Of a stretch of 64,000 bases of DNA, positions 10,875 through 21,884 are shown piece after piece. The notes beneath the pieces are model-generated. The model saw only the letters and a program-made list of their open reading frames with translations. It was not told the DNA's origin and did no database searches. The DNA lies in contig JARDYH010000003.1 of assembly GCA_029215795.1 (NCBI GenBank), positions 69,622,609 to 69,686,608 of the forward strand. Reading direction: 5' to 3'. Source of the DNA: Anniella stebbinsi (Eukaryota > Chordata > Lepidosauria > Squamata > Anniellidae). Every line of letters starts with the position of its first letter. Position 1 is the first letter of the stretch. The translations under genes and the position numbers were made by a program.

Positions 10875-11092
10875 TTACCTGCTGCCATCCCCTGCTGCCA
10901 CCGCTGGCCTCTGCTGCTTCTGGACTTCTGAGAACTAGGCTTTGCGGCCTAGTTCTCAGTAGAGCGATGACGCACCGGGTGATGATGTCACTTGGTGCGT
11001 CATCGCTCTACTGAGAACTAGGCCACACAGCCTAATTCTCAGTAGTCCGGAAGCAGCAGAGGCCAGCAGAGGCAGCGGGGGATGACAGTAAG
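10875..11092. repeat. palindromic module 2 of the 10410 element
   Basis: A second copy of the module with longer paired flanks (CCTTACCTGCTGCC...). Its centre reads TGATGTCA (10983-10990), a one-base departure from the CRE-like centre of module 1 that breaks the palindrome at its axis. Confidence 0.85.
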
Positions 11093-11417
11093 TAAAGAGT
11101 GCGAGTGAGAGGGAGGGCCGGCCCAGTGTTTTCCCCATAGACTTGCATTGGGGGAAAGCTTTCTTTCCCCCAATGTAAGCCTATGGGGAAAACACCTGAA
11201 ATGGAGGTCCTTAATCGGATCGGAACTTCCAATATTTATCTCATATTGGGTTCCATCAAATATGGGTACCCCCCGATATGATCGGACCCGATATTTTTAT
11301 TATCGGAAATTCTGATCCGATTCCGATATTTCTGGCCCTGCACATCCCTATTTTTGACACCATTGAGCATGGTGTAATAGGAGTTGGTAGACTCAGGCAA
11401 TAAATCTTGATGTAAGA

Positions 11418-12530
11418 TAGCGTGACCATAATTTGGAAACCAAAAAGGAGGACAGGGTTCAGCTACAGCTATCTCTGAGTTGTGTCTTCAGTCTAACTCT
11501 GTCTCTAAGAGATATGTCAGCCAGCTCAAGCCACAAATCGATCTATTTTTCTCAGACACGCACTTCAAACGTTCTGCATTGCATGCCAGCAGTGCAGACA
11601 GAGCCTAGCTCACAAGTGAACAAAGTGAAATGGAAGGGAAGGGGTAGCAAAGCAACAACATGCCAGGTTCCAACATCTGCATCAACATGACATCCAAAAA
11701 GATGAGAGCCTCTTTCTCGACTGACACCTCACTGTTGGTCATGAGAGTTTTTCTCTAAGGATGACCCTTCATCACCCATGATGAACTCTGAGAAAAAGGC
11801 CTCTGGCCTGTTCTGTTTTGCCCTGTGGGCTGCTTTGACTAACCCTTTCCCACATTTTGATCTGTGGACGCCTCACCTCTGCTGAGCTCCAGGTGCCAGA
11901 CTGCCCACCAGAACTGCAACAGGAAAGGTGCCCTGCTTGCCCAGCACTTCTTGGCTAAAAACTTGAGATTCCCTTGATGCCAATGGCTGAAAATTCTCAA
12001 TGTGCAATACTCTAAAGAGGAGGTTTGACAACCTGAGTTTGAAGGATATGGATCCAGCGTTGTTGTTGTTTTAAAAAATTGTTTTAAAATCTCAAGCTTT
12101 ACAAAATTCCTAAAAATCAACGGATGAACAGATCTGCTTCAAACTTGGCAAGGATAAAGCCCTACCTGAGATCTATCATTTCTTTGTTTTTAAAAATGAC
12201 AGTTTTTTTTTAAAAAAATTAAAACCTCAAACTTTTTAAAAAATCCCTAGAAATCAGTGGATGAACAGATTTGTTTCAAACTTGGCATGGCTAAAGCCCT
12301 TCCTTAAAGCTATCATGGTGCCAAGTTTCATCTCTTTATCTTTAAAAATGGCAGAGCTGTAAGCGTTTTTGTTAATTCTCATTAGAGCTCAAGTAGAGCT
12401 GTCCTTTGGCCGGGGAGGATGGGAAATTCTCCGGATTTTTTATCAAATTTCATAATTCCCCCCCCCCTTCCCAAATTTGTTACCAAAAATCCTGAAAAAT
12501 CCAAGTTTTTCCTGTCATATGGTCACCCTA
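11418..12530. mobile_element. hAT-like element, ~1.1 kb
   Basis: The left end TAGCGTGACCATAATTTGGA and right end CATATGGTCACCCTA resemble the TAGGGTGACCAT/AGAT family ends. No convincing target duplication remains. At 12040-12360 there are about two tandem ~155-bp units containing 'GGATGAACAGAT', 'TTCAAACTTGGCA' and 'TTTAAAAATG'. The inverse of 12321-12350 closely resembles a segment of the tandem units in the 6538 element. The small frames at 11433-11690 and 11839-12120 are inside it and look meaningless. Confidence 0.6.
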
Positions 12531-12773
12531 TTAAGAGTTGGGGTGTGTGTTGAGTTGGGTTCTGGTTCTGCCAGGTCCATGCCAGGGAATGGGGCCTGCT
12601 CTTGTCAGATAAAGCCTGCTAAAAGCTACTCACTGTGTTAGGCTACACAGGTCTCTTAGAAGCATTTTGAAACTCTATGAAGTCCATATTTCTGTTCAAA
12701 GCCACTTCTACTGAGGTTTGAGCTGGACAGATTTCTGGCTGTGGAGCCTATTGCCATCTACCTCAGAGATGAA

Positions 12774-13080
12774 GTACCTCAGTCCCAGGGGCCAAATCCA
12801 CCTCTCTTGGGGACCCAATTCAGCCCTCTAGGATTTGGCAAGTGGCCACATCCTTTTCCCCTTCCCCCTTTCCACCAAGCACTAATTGTTTGGTGGTTTT
12901 CTGGCTTTTGTAGTTCCCCCTCCCCATTCTAATGAGTTGAAATGTTTCTCCTAAGGCTTAACTATTGGCAATTAGAGCTTTAAACTAATATATGTTGGTA
13001 TTTCGGCCGCAACCCTTTCCCCTTTGATGCATCCCCTTTGATGCCCCACCTACCTCCTGAATGTGGCCCTCAAGAGCTTC
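12774..13080 (+). repeat. unclassified interspersed repeat related to 786-905
   Basis: 'CCTCAGTCCCAGGGGCCAAA' followed by a C-rich tract parallels 'CCTCAAGCCCAGG' at 797. It may be a hAT/Charlie-like element. Ends not determined. Confidence 0.3.
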
Positions 13081-13559
13081 TCCATAATGGAATTCATCCG
13101 ATTCCTTTTTGTGTTTGCGATTGCTGCTCATTCTGCACGAATGGGAGAAATATGCAGATCGAGGAGCAAACTTCCTATTTTGTGCAACTTTTCTCCCTAG
13201 ACTAAAATAGGGCTGATTCTATGGAGAAATTTGCACAAATTAGGAAATTTGTGCAAAATCAAAACAGGAAAGTCGCATGAATCGAATGCACGCACATGTC
13301 TAGTAATTTGCGAACGTTTTCGGTGGACACGTGCTTGCAATCACATTTGTGGCTTCAAACATGGCATGCTCCATGTTTTGTGAGCAAAAACGAAATTCTT
13401 AAACATCTCTATTTGGCCCTTCTGCAACTCTGGATGAATAGATAGAGGTGACAATAGACGCACTACTGACAGGGCCACAGTGATGGTTTAATTGCTTCTG
13501 GCAAGACAAGAAGCGATACTCCTTTTCAGTTTCAGGCAGCTATGCAGCAGTTTGTTATA
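13081..13559. other. unrecognised, AT-rich
   Basis: Contains a repeated theme (TTTGTGCAA/TTTGCACAAA, 13175-13255) that forms a weak inverted repeat. No further assignment. Confidence 0.35.
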
Positions 13560-14250
13560 TTTTATTTATTTATTTTGTACATTTTTACCCTGCCCCTTCA
13601 TTGTAGAATATTTCCAAGGTGGCTTACAAAAATAATCTAAAAAAGCATCAATCATGTCCTTTATTTATTTATTTAATTAATTTATTTATTCTAATATTGA
13701 AATACAAGAATTTCCAGGAAATTGTATATATAAAAAAGGAAATATAATGAACAATTAACATACAGGTGAAGGAAAATCAAATTGGAACAATAATAAAGCA
13801 CAAAAAGAAACAGTGTGATAGTAGTGGTTAGAGTGTTGGACTGGGAAGGGGGAGACTCGGTCATGCAGCTGGCTGGTTGACTTTTGGCTGGTTACTGAGT
13901 CAGCCTGACCTACGTCTCAGTTTGTTGTGATGATAAAACGGAGAGCAGGGGGATCACGTACACCATCTTGGGTTCTTTGGAGGAAAAGGCAAATAAATAA
14001 AATTGCAGCAAGGTTTTAAAGATCTAGATAAAAACTATGAGCAGAGCTGCATTTAAATCTAAAAACCTGGGGAAAATAAAAAGGACTTCACCTGGAACCG
14101 AAAGGACAATAAAGTAAGCACCAAATTGACTACTCTGGGGAGAACATTCCATAATTGGGTGCCACCACTGAGAAGGCCCTCTCCCTGCTAGCCATCTGCT
14201 TCACCTCAGACAGCAGGGGCACTTGCCAAAGGCCTTCAATTGCAGAGCTT
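13560..14250 (-). mobile_element. L2-like LINE 3' fragment, interrupted
   Basis: On the minus strand the end of the ORF2-type C-terminal region is visible (14250 to about 14110, with the theme of a 'rAFSvvAPnygMfSPE'-like ending). It is followed by 'GGTGAAGTCCTTTTTATTTT' and a 3' part ending in TAAATAAATAAAATA at 13560. A tRNA-derived SINE occupies 13811-13999. AT-rich DNA at 13660-13810 may be a further insertion. Confidence 0.6.
13811..13999 (+). mobile_element. tRNA-derived SINE (second type)
   Basis: The head 'GTAGTGGTTAGAGTGTTGGA' is tRNA-like (box A region). The body has 'GTGATGATAAAACGGAGAG' and the 3' part 'CCATCTTGGGTTC', with an AAATAAATAAA tail. Same family as 36862-37125. It lies inside the L2-like fragment and therefore postdates it. 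Confidence 0.75.
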
Positions 14251-16860
14251 AACGTACAGGTAGGCACATACCGAGACCACAATAACAATTGTGGCCTATT
14301 GAACTCAACAACAAGGCTGCATTCCACAGACTTGACTTTTCATTTGTAGTTACCCCCTGAGATGCTTGGCTTTGCCTTCCCTACCACTTCTGTATGCAAT
14401 TGGCAAGTAAAACTCTGGCAGAAGATTGCCCATTGTATAAGCAGAAATATGGGTTACAGAATTCTTCTTTATTTCTTTTCCAAATTCATTATAAAAAAAG
14501 TTTAATAATTGCTGGGAATATGCTTTCCATTATCCAGACCCGACTTATCCAAAACACACACGCACACACTACCTGTGTCCCCCTCTCCACGGAGTCCTAG
14601 ATCATTATATAGCTCTATGTAAAAAGCTGAATTCACATCTGATTATCTGGATGTTTTTGATGTTTGTAGGTCATTCAGAGAAATGAGGCTGCATTGTACT
14701 AAATTGTTGTGGGTTTTCGTGGCTTCCAACAGGTCAATGCAAGGCTTATTAGGATGGTTTATATCATTTTAAAGGCTTTTATAAACTCTCTATAAATTGG
14801 AATGTGTGCCCAGATTGGCTAACTATCTGTTATCCCCATGGATGCTACTGTTAACCAAGCACAAAAACGGAGGGAAATATTAAAATAAAAGGGGCATATA
14901 GCAGAGTGTTGTTGGTGGCAGGACTTCAGCTGAAGAACTGTTGAGATCAAACACGGAGACTGACCTTTTTTTCTGAAGCCTTACCTTATTAAAGGCTTAT
15001 TTCCCAGGCCTAAATAATGAAAAGGAGCTTTGGGGAGAAATTGGAGAAGAAGGGAGGGGGGACGGAGACAGGCTGAGAAGTGGAAAGTTTTGACCCCTTT
15101 GTACATTAGTACTACCTTTATATTTTTGTCCTGTACTTAAATACTATAGCGACAAATGACACAGAAATATAAAGCTAGACAGGGTCTTTTTCTTTTTTTG
15201 CTCCCTAAGCTCTCTGTTTTGAGAAGACACCGCTAGAAAATAAGCTATGTGCCTGCAAACATTCTTAAGGGTCTATGTCTGTGGTGGTTTTGGAGGCCTA
15301 GTAGTGATTTCGTTTGCAGGATCTGTCATCATTAGTCCATCCCTCAGCGAAAAGGAATCACCTCACATGCATTTTCTCTCTGTGTGTATTTTGGGCCTAT
15401 TTTGTCTCTGCCTTGTGGAAACACTAGGCAAAAGAAGCCCATACATGAAGGTCTAACTCAAGGTTATGGAAGTCCCTAGGCAAGGCAACAAGATATGGGG
15501 TTGCCCTGACACAGTTCCTACCAACTTATTTGCCAGCATAGCAGCACACAGGCTTGGCATTTGATTTTCCGTTTTGAATGTCAATACTTTGTGTTAGGAA
15601 CAAGGGTTTTATCGAAAGAATCAGGTAAATTTAATTGGAGGTATATATGTGTATTTTGTGCCCTGAAAATAGACATACTGGTCCATAGACATCCCATAAG
15701 TTTCAAATAGACAGAAAGGTTATATTTGGTCTCTTCATCCACTTAATCTTCAATCCTTTTTAAGACCACAATCCAGGGTGATAACACTGCTTGTTATGTT
15801 TTCTTTGTCCTGGATTACGGTGGGATCTATCCATTTGCAGTGTATCCACTTTTGTGGTTTTGGTTTCCTATTCTAACACAATCTCCTACAGGGATCGAGC
15901 AGCCATTAGAAGGTAACGATCTGGGGGTGAATATTGGCTTTGATCACATTGCGACTGGTGAGTTAAGGGTGAAAGGTTTGCCAATCTAGTTTAGCTATCC
16001 ATGTCCCATTAGACATTATCCACCCTCTTGAAGTAGAATAATTTCCCATCTTGATATCTGTTCTCTCCCTCCCCTCTGCAATCTTGTACATGCTTCTATC
16101 TGAAGAATTCTCATAGAGGAAGAAAACATAACATACTATAATCTATAATATTTCCCAAGAGTGGGCTATGGTTTTTTTTTTCCTCACTGGTTGATAGCAG
16201 TTCAGAATTTTAACACCATCCCTGGGAAAACGCAAACCCATCTATTCTTCAAATCTTCTATAACAAAAGAAGATGAAAATACATATTTGTACTTTAAAAC
16301 ATATTGATATTGTAACAATAAATTAAAACCATTTAGGACTTTTAATATACTGGTACTTTAATGTAATAAAACTTTTAGTGATTCCCAGCATGTCTTGTTA
16401 AATCTTAAGTTCCTCATTTACATATCTGATGTTCCCCCAGAGACAGACATGCTTCAAGTTAATTATCCATGTAGCTGTAAGAACTCTTGTTTCTTTCATA
16501 AGAACTCTCTAAAAAGAAAACTAACAGTTATTAAATATTACTTTGAGTCACCAAAAGTAATCAAAATGCACTACAAGAGGCACTAAACAGACACTTAAAT
16601 AAAATAAAATATTACTCCTTTTTGCAGACTAAATAAAATATCAGTCATTTACGACTCTTACAGCAATCTTCAAAGAAAACAATCAGCAAAAATTAAACAG
16701 CAGAAATCCATCTTTAGGTAATTCCCAAGCACAGCTACTTGGCACTTGTTGGCATGATTTACATTTATGCAAAGCAGCCATGAAAGCTACCATTGTGACT
16801 GGTAGATTTTTACACTGTTTTGTCCTTGTTCTGCTTATAAGTGAGGGCCAGAATGTAGAG
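14251..16860. other. single-copy-like stretch, nothing recognised
   Basis: No transposon termini, LINE motif or credible coding sequence was seen. The 69-codon frame at 15247-15456 has hydrophobic segments but no other support. The part near 16260-16680 is AT-rich. Confidence 0.45.
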
Positions 16861-18544
16861 CCAGTGGCCTGGTTTGTACTTCACAACAACTCAGGGTATT
16901 TTTAAATCCTGGGTTACTGTGATTTCTATTTTGGGTGGTTGTTCAATACTGTGCCCAAACCCAGATTTCTGGCTTGCCTCTCCCTCAACAGGCCAAAGAA
17001 ACAAGCCTAGAACAACTCATGGGTTTATTTTCTGGTCTGACAGGAGAGAGACAAACCAGAGGTCTGGGTTCAGACCCAATGCTCAGCAACTCATGGATGG
17101 AGTATCCCTGGGTTGATTAACCACTCCCACTTGCTGCGGGAGCAAATCAGCATCATGCCCCAGAACACTGCTTTGCTCATGAAAACCCACAATTTTTTAT
17201 TGAGCAAACTAACCCAATTTTTACATCATGACAATCCACATTTTTTTTAAAACTGTGTGGTCATAACAAACACACTGGGTCAGCGTTTGAAAAGAGGACT
17301 CACACCTCTTTACATTGGTGGTATGATTAAATCATGGAAGTACGACTCCCAAGTCAATTCATTCTAAAAAAAAATTAAGGTGTGTGATATTCTAATAAAG
17401 GAAACTTTCCTGAAAATAAATACTATTACAGAATAGTAATGACCAAGATTGTTACAATGGGATTGTAACAATCTTGGTCATTCATAAAAGTAGATTTTTA
17501 AGGGACTTTGTATTATGTTTTGCTCTTTTGGGGTCAAAATAATATTTCTAAAGTTTCATTAAATTATTTCAAGAATCTCTAAGATGAAATGGTCAGCAGG
17601 AAATAAACTTTGGTGGTGGATGGAAATGTGCAAATAACAGCCATTGAGTGATATAATTATACTGAGCATCCATTTCACAAGGACTCATCACAGTGAGGCA
17701 AAGCACCCTGTTTGATTAAGGATTACTGATTACCTTTCATTTATCATATGCATCCAATAATTACATAACAATGGAGCTGGAATGAAATAACATTGTCTCC
17801 TCTTCAAGGGAGACAACAGGTTCATTCCATATGATTTTGAGGGTCATTCAGGAAGCAATTAAATGTTCCTTCATGGATTGAGACTTCAAAAGAAAAGAAA
17901 AGAAATGGGGTGGGGTGGGGAGAGCACACTTTTGTCATACTAGCTAAAATTTCCTATTTTCTCCTGTTCTTATGCAGACAAATATGTCACTCTACAATGC
18001 ATAAAATACAGAAAATTATAATTCCTTTTTCTTTTTTGGTATTCAGTATAATAACACAAAAGGAAACGATTTGTTTAAAAAATGCTGTTTTGTTTTCAGT
18101 ATCATACTGTTTCAAACCTAAGCCAAATTTGGAGGAGTTTTGATTTTTTTTTAATGCCAAATTGATGCGGGAGAACCTTTCATCAAACACATTTGAAAAT
18201 TGCACCTAAAATAGAAACCAAATCACCTCGGCGCTGGCTGAACTAAAATTTAGATAGTTCCTTTATCTACATTTTGCAAAGCTTGTTAGACTGAGCTCTG
18301 AACACCATCTAGGCTACAATGCCAGCCTGCCTATGCATTTAGGGCCACAAATAGCAGGGGAGGAGGCTGACCCAGATAAGGACCCCAGCATGGGTGATAA
18401 GGAAATTTAATTCTTTGTCCTCTGCTGTGGTCCTGAGCTAATGGGAGTTTTTCCAGCCATTTAAAAAATCTGGAACCTTTGCTCTGGATTGGTGCAACAG
18501 CAGAGGGCAATGAGTTAATGCCCCCTATCCCCATGCTGACGATG
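16861..18544. other. single-copy-like stretch with a perfect small hairpin
   Basis: 16866-17285 has a loosely palindromic look (TTTGTACTTCACAACAACTC versus the inverse of CATAACAAACACACTGGG), but no clean ends. 17640-17840 is AT-rich with homeobox-like words. 18330-18540 shows no family resemblance. Confidence 0.4.
17438..17482. repeat. perfect 21-bp inverted repeat, 3-nt loop
   Basis: Left arm 17438-17458 begins AATGACCAAGATTG and right arm 17462-17482 is its exact inverse complement, separated by GGG. It lies in otherwise ordinary DNA and does not coincide with any transposon end recognised here. Confidence 0.95.
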
Positions 18545-19001
18545 CATCACCAAAAAGAGTAGACATAAGAGGACACATTTGAAGATCGGGACAACATTTG
18601 CCTGTCTCCATATTGTTGCAGCGCTTGGCCTGATCTCCAAGAATTTCCAAAACATTAAAGACTGAGGCTCCAAAATTACATCTCCAAGTGCATTTAGTAC
18701 CGTACAATGCAGCCTGTTGGAAGTCTTGAATTCATCTGGAGTGACTGGTGCTCCCATTCCTCCTCTTAGCCTGTCTTGGGCTGCAACTCTTTCCTTTCCT
18801 TATTCGATCTATTGTTGCCCGGTAGAGCATAGTTTCCCTCGTTAGGGAAGGTTGAACAGTCCTGCTTTCTCTCTGTTGCCCACAAACGTTTCTCTGGCTT
18901 CTTTTCACAACAGTCCTGCTGCTTCCTTGTTCTTCCATTGCCCCAAACTCCACCTTTCTGTCATTTTTAACATCCCTCGCAAGCCTAAGCTCATTCTGAG
19001 C

Positions 19002-19352
19002 TTTAAAACTCCACCAGACGAGTGTTTTATTGCACACTTGTTATAGGGCGCTCACAGATTTTCGCAGGTCCCTCTCATGCAGTTGTCTGTCTCCTGTGAG
19101 CCTCCCACTCCTTCTAGCCTCCTTTGCGCCACAAAAAAACCACCCCAGTAAGTCCAACTCATTTTAAAGATGGAAGTTGCTGCTTTCTCATGCTGTGTGC
19201 TGGAGAAGCAGCTCTATCAAAACGGCCCACTGAATGGGCCACGTGCAAGTTGTTTACTTCCTCTTTCAAAAGAGGAAGTAATGAGGGACAAACGTGCAGG
19301 CGGAGAAGTGACAGTAAGGAAATGCCATTTTCTCCTGCGTGCTGATGTTCGT
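19002..19352. mobile_element. unclassified insertion in CR1, paired with 54748-55072
   Basis: It shares a full-length pattern with the copy at 54748-55072: 'GAGTGTTTTATTGCACAC' near the left, 'CCTCCCACTCCTTC', 'GCTGTGTGCTGGAGAAGC', 'TGAATGGGCCAC', 'GTTTACTTCCTCTTTC', 'GAGGAAGTAATGAGGGACA', then 'GCGGAGAAG' and 'CAGTAAGGAAATGC'. The flanking CR1 reading resumes across it, which fixes the borders to within about 10 bp. The arms TTTACTTCCTCTTT and AAAGAGGAAGTAA form an internal hairpin. It is probably a non-autonomous DNA element, class unknown. Confidence 0.7.
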
Positions 19353-19876
19353 AGCCCTCCTGCCACTCTCCCTGCAAACTTTGGCTACTCATTTGTATTC
19401 ATCCCTGGAGGTTTGCCCCCCTTCCATTTCCTATACATTTGCCTTTTAAATCTGAGCTCATCAGAAAGTGCTTTATGCAGCCACTCAAAACCTCTCATGT
19501 TTCTTGCTCCCTGGAATGGCTTGTGATTGATTCTTAAGTAGCTCAGTTTTAAGAAACTCCCACCCATCTTGAACTCCCTTCTCTTCAAGTATTTCTACCC
19601 ATGGGATCGCACCCATTATTTCTTGAACTTGTTGAAGTCAGCTTTCTCAAGTCCAAGGTGCACGTCTGACTACACTCTGCTTTCCCCTTCCCTAGTATTA
19701 TAAATCCCAAGTATAGTGGAGATTGGGTGCTCACAAGGTCCCCGCTATTCCACTTCTTCCCTGTTGGTGAGGGGCAGATTTAGGCTAGTTGATCCTCTAC
19801 GGCCACCTTTTGAAAGATAAAATTGTCAGCAAGGCAAGTCAGGAATTTGTTAGACCATTCATTCTTAGGAGACCTT

Positions 19877-20099
19877 GGCCTCATCTGCACCAAGTAAGAT
19901 ATTGCACTATGAAAGCGGTATATAAAAGGCAGGAGCCACACCAAGCAGGATATAGTGGTATATGGTATGTGTCAATGGGCCCCAACGGTTGTTAGTGCAC
20001 TACACTACTGCTATAAAGCAGTAGTGTGGCGCCTGCCTGTTATATACCGCTTTCATACCACTTTCATACTGCTATATCCTGCTTGGTGTAGATGGGGCC
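19877..20099. mobile_element. PIF/Harbinger-like fold-back MITE (223 bp) in CR1
   Basis: Ends GGCCTCATCTGCACCAAG and CTTGGTGTAGATGGGGCC, preceded by CTT and followed by TTT. The whole element is palindromic (AAGCGGTATATAAAAGGCAG on one side, CTGCCTGTTATATACCGCTT on the other). The CR1 endonuclease reading continues across it, so it inserted after the CR1 did. Non-coding. Confidence 0.8.
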
Positions 20100-20440
20100 T
20101 TTGACTTCCAACATATATCAGGGTAACTGAGAACTCCCATTACTACTATGACTTTCCTTTTTGCAAGTTGACCAATCTGATCTTGGAAGGCTTCATTCAG
20201 TTTTTCTGCCTGGCATGGTGGTCCATAAAAGACTCCTACAGTGAGATTTCTAGTATTTTCCTCTAGCTTTTATTTTTACCCACATGCTCTCAACTGACCT
20301 TCCATGTCCAGATTCATGGATTTCCATGCATGTATATGCATTCTTCACATATAATCCTCCTCCTCCTCCCATCTTGGAAGCTTCCATTGTGCCATCCTGA
20401 AAATGAATTTTTTCATGCCTGTTTTATGGGTTGATTATCC

Positions 20441-21884
20441 ACAAATTTTTATCACTACTCTTTGCAGAAGCATAAGACAAGGTTAAAGAAATTGCTTGCA
20501 ATGAGGTTGAGAAGTCATGAACTGGAAAAATCGGACTCTGGCTCATAAATTGTGTTCTGTCTTACTAATTTGAGGACATTCTCTGTCTAAAAGGTGAATC
20601 AGTTCATTTACATGATCAGCAAATTGTTTCATGGGAGCACCATTAAGGAGCCATACATTGTAGATTAGGATGTATCCTAAAAATAGATGACAACCTGATT
20701 GGAATGCATAGCAACACATTGATGTACTGGGCCAATTTAGTTCCCTAAATAACTCCCCTCCTAAAGCCTTGGCCAGGGTTGTGTTTGATTAATGCGATCC
20801 TTGCTGCATTTTGCTTGCAGTGATGCTTGTATTTGCGTGTGTGCGTGTGTGCGTGTGTTAGTTCTAAAAGATAAGAGGAACTGTATTATTTATTTAAAAA
20901 TGTAATGAAAAACATTTTTAAAAAGAATATTTTTAAAGGACCTGAAAAGATGAACCAAGAAATAACAGGGTTTGTGATTTGCTTCTCTTTTGTGAAATGC
21001 AGCCCCATCAAATAAACTGTTTTAACACAATATGACTTTTAACTGTGAATATAAGTTTGGTTTTGGTGTTCTTTCTTTCTTTCTTTCTTTCTTTCTTTTG
21101 GGGAACAAGCTACCATTGGATTTAATTTTTTTCTGACACTAGGCCCACTTGCGCAGCAAGGGAAAAACAGAAGTGTAATTGTAGTCTTGTCCTTTACAAC
21201 ACAGGACAAATAAATGCCAAAATCAAATGGAGGTGTCCCACAAGGGAAAACATCCTTCAGTTATAAAACATTGTTACACAGTTTCAATTGCTATTTCTAT
21301 AAGCGTGTAGGTGAAGCGGCCTCAGGACCTAATCAGATTCTGCTCATTTGCATATGCTGAAAATGTGCAATGAGTTTTCAGCACATTAAGAGTGTGTAAT
21401 GTCACTTTAAAATCATTTGGCGTAATACTTGTTCTGCTATCACTCTGGAAGAGCGATTGCTGGTGCTCGAGCAGAATAGTTTGACAAGACTCTGTATGAA
21501 ATGAACATTTGCTTGGATTGCTGGTCTTTTAATTGTCAGTTTAATTTTGTGTTTAATAAACATACTTGAAGGTGGCACTGTACTAGTCCCTGTTATGTTT
21601 CTTGAAAATGCTGCAGTATTGATAAAGTGTCAAGGCTCCTACTTAGGAATGACAATAACAATCAAGTTTACAGGAATCATTAAGTAAGCTTTTGAGAGCA
21701 GGAGGATGCAGTGAAAAGGGTATCCTCCCCAGGCATTATTAGCCCCTTCCATTCCATTACTACACAAAGCAAGTGAATATTAAATTAGTGTTGCTTCTCT
21801 ATAGATAGGCTTTCAGGTACGCCTAACAGCACAGTCTGCATTTAAAATTCATTTTTAAATATAGCATCGAAGAACAGTTCGATT
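20441..21884. other. single-copy-like stretch with two microsatellites
   Basis: Holds a GT-rich run (20834-20859) and a (CTTT)n run (21070-21099). 21330-21560 is AT-rich with CATTTGCATATG and TTTAATTGTCAG words and could be regulatory. No coding frame stands out. Confidence 0.45.
21070..21099. repeat. (CTTT)n microsatellite
   Basis: Seven uninterrupted CTTT units. Confidence 0.9.

Larger units (their letters stand above)
10410..11350. mobile_element. hAT-like non-autonomous element with two palindromic modules (941 bp)
   Basis: Ends TAGGGATATGTATC and GCACATCCCTA. The flanks CTTTTGAT (10402-10409) and TTTTTGAC (11351-11358) look like a decayed 8-bp duplication (6 of 8). Subterminal DNA is rich in CGATAATG/CCGATA words. 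The core has two large hairpin modules (10655-10798 and about 10875-11092). A small hairpin around 11127-11200 contains CCCCATAGACTTGCATTG. Same architecture as 61921-63976. The 60-63-codon frames inside it are simply the palindrome arms read in several directions. Confidence 0.8.
18545..20440 (-). pseudogene. CR1-type LINE ORF2 remnant (endonuclease to RT), broken by two insertions
   Basis: On the minus strand the segments run in the order of a CR1 ORF2. 20440-20100 is endonuclease-like ('VGVFYGPPCQAEKLNEAFQD', 'YPDICWKS'). 19876-19620 gives 'NKFLTCLADNFIFQ'. 19620-19355 is the linker ('GWEFLKTELLKNQSQAIPGS', 'RQMYRKWKGG'). 19000-18780 is the start of the RT region ('AQNELRLARDVKND'). 18780-18545 is inside the RT ('WRQANVVPIFK', compare 'WRRANVISIFKKG' at 38220). 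Several frameshifts and stops make it non-functional. In CR1, ORF2 encodes an APE-type endonuclease and reverse transcriptase for target-primed insertion. A 350-bp repeat (19002-19352) and a Harbinger-like MITE (19877-20099) lie within it. The RT core and 3' end are missing. Confidence 0.75.

Noticed and set aside
16866..17285. Possible fold-back element with CTTCACAACAAC/ATAACAAACACAC-like ends
   Set aside because: Arms pair too weakly and no target duplication could be found.
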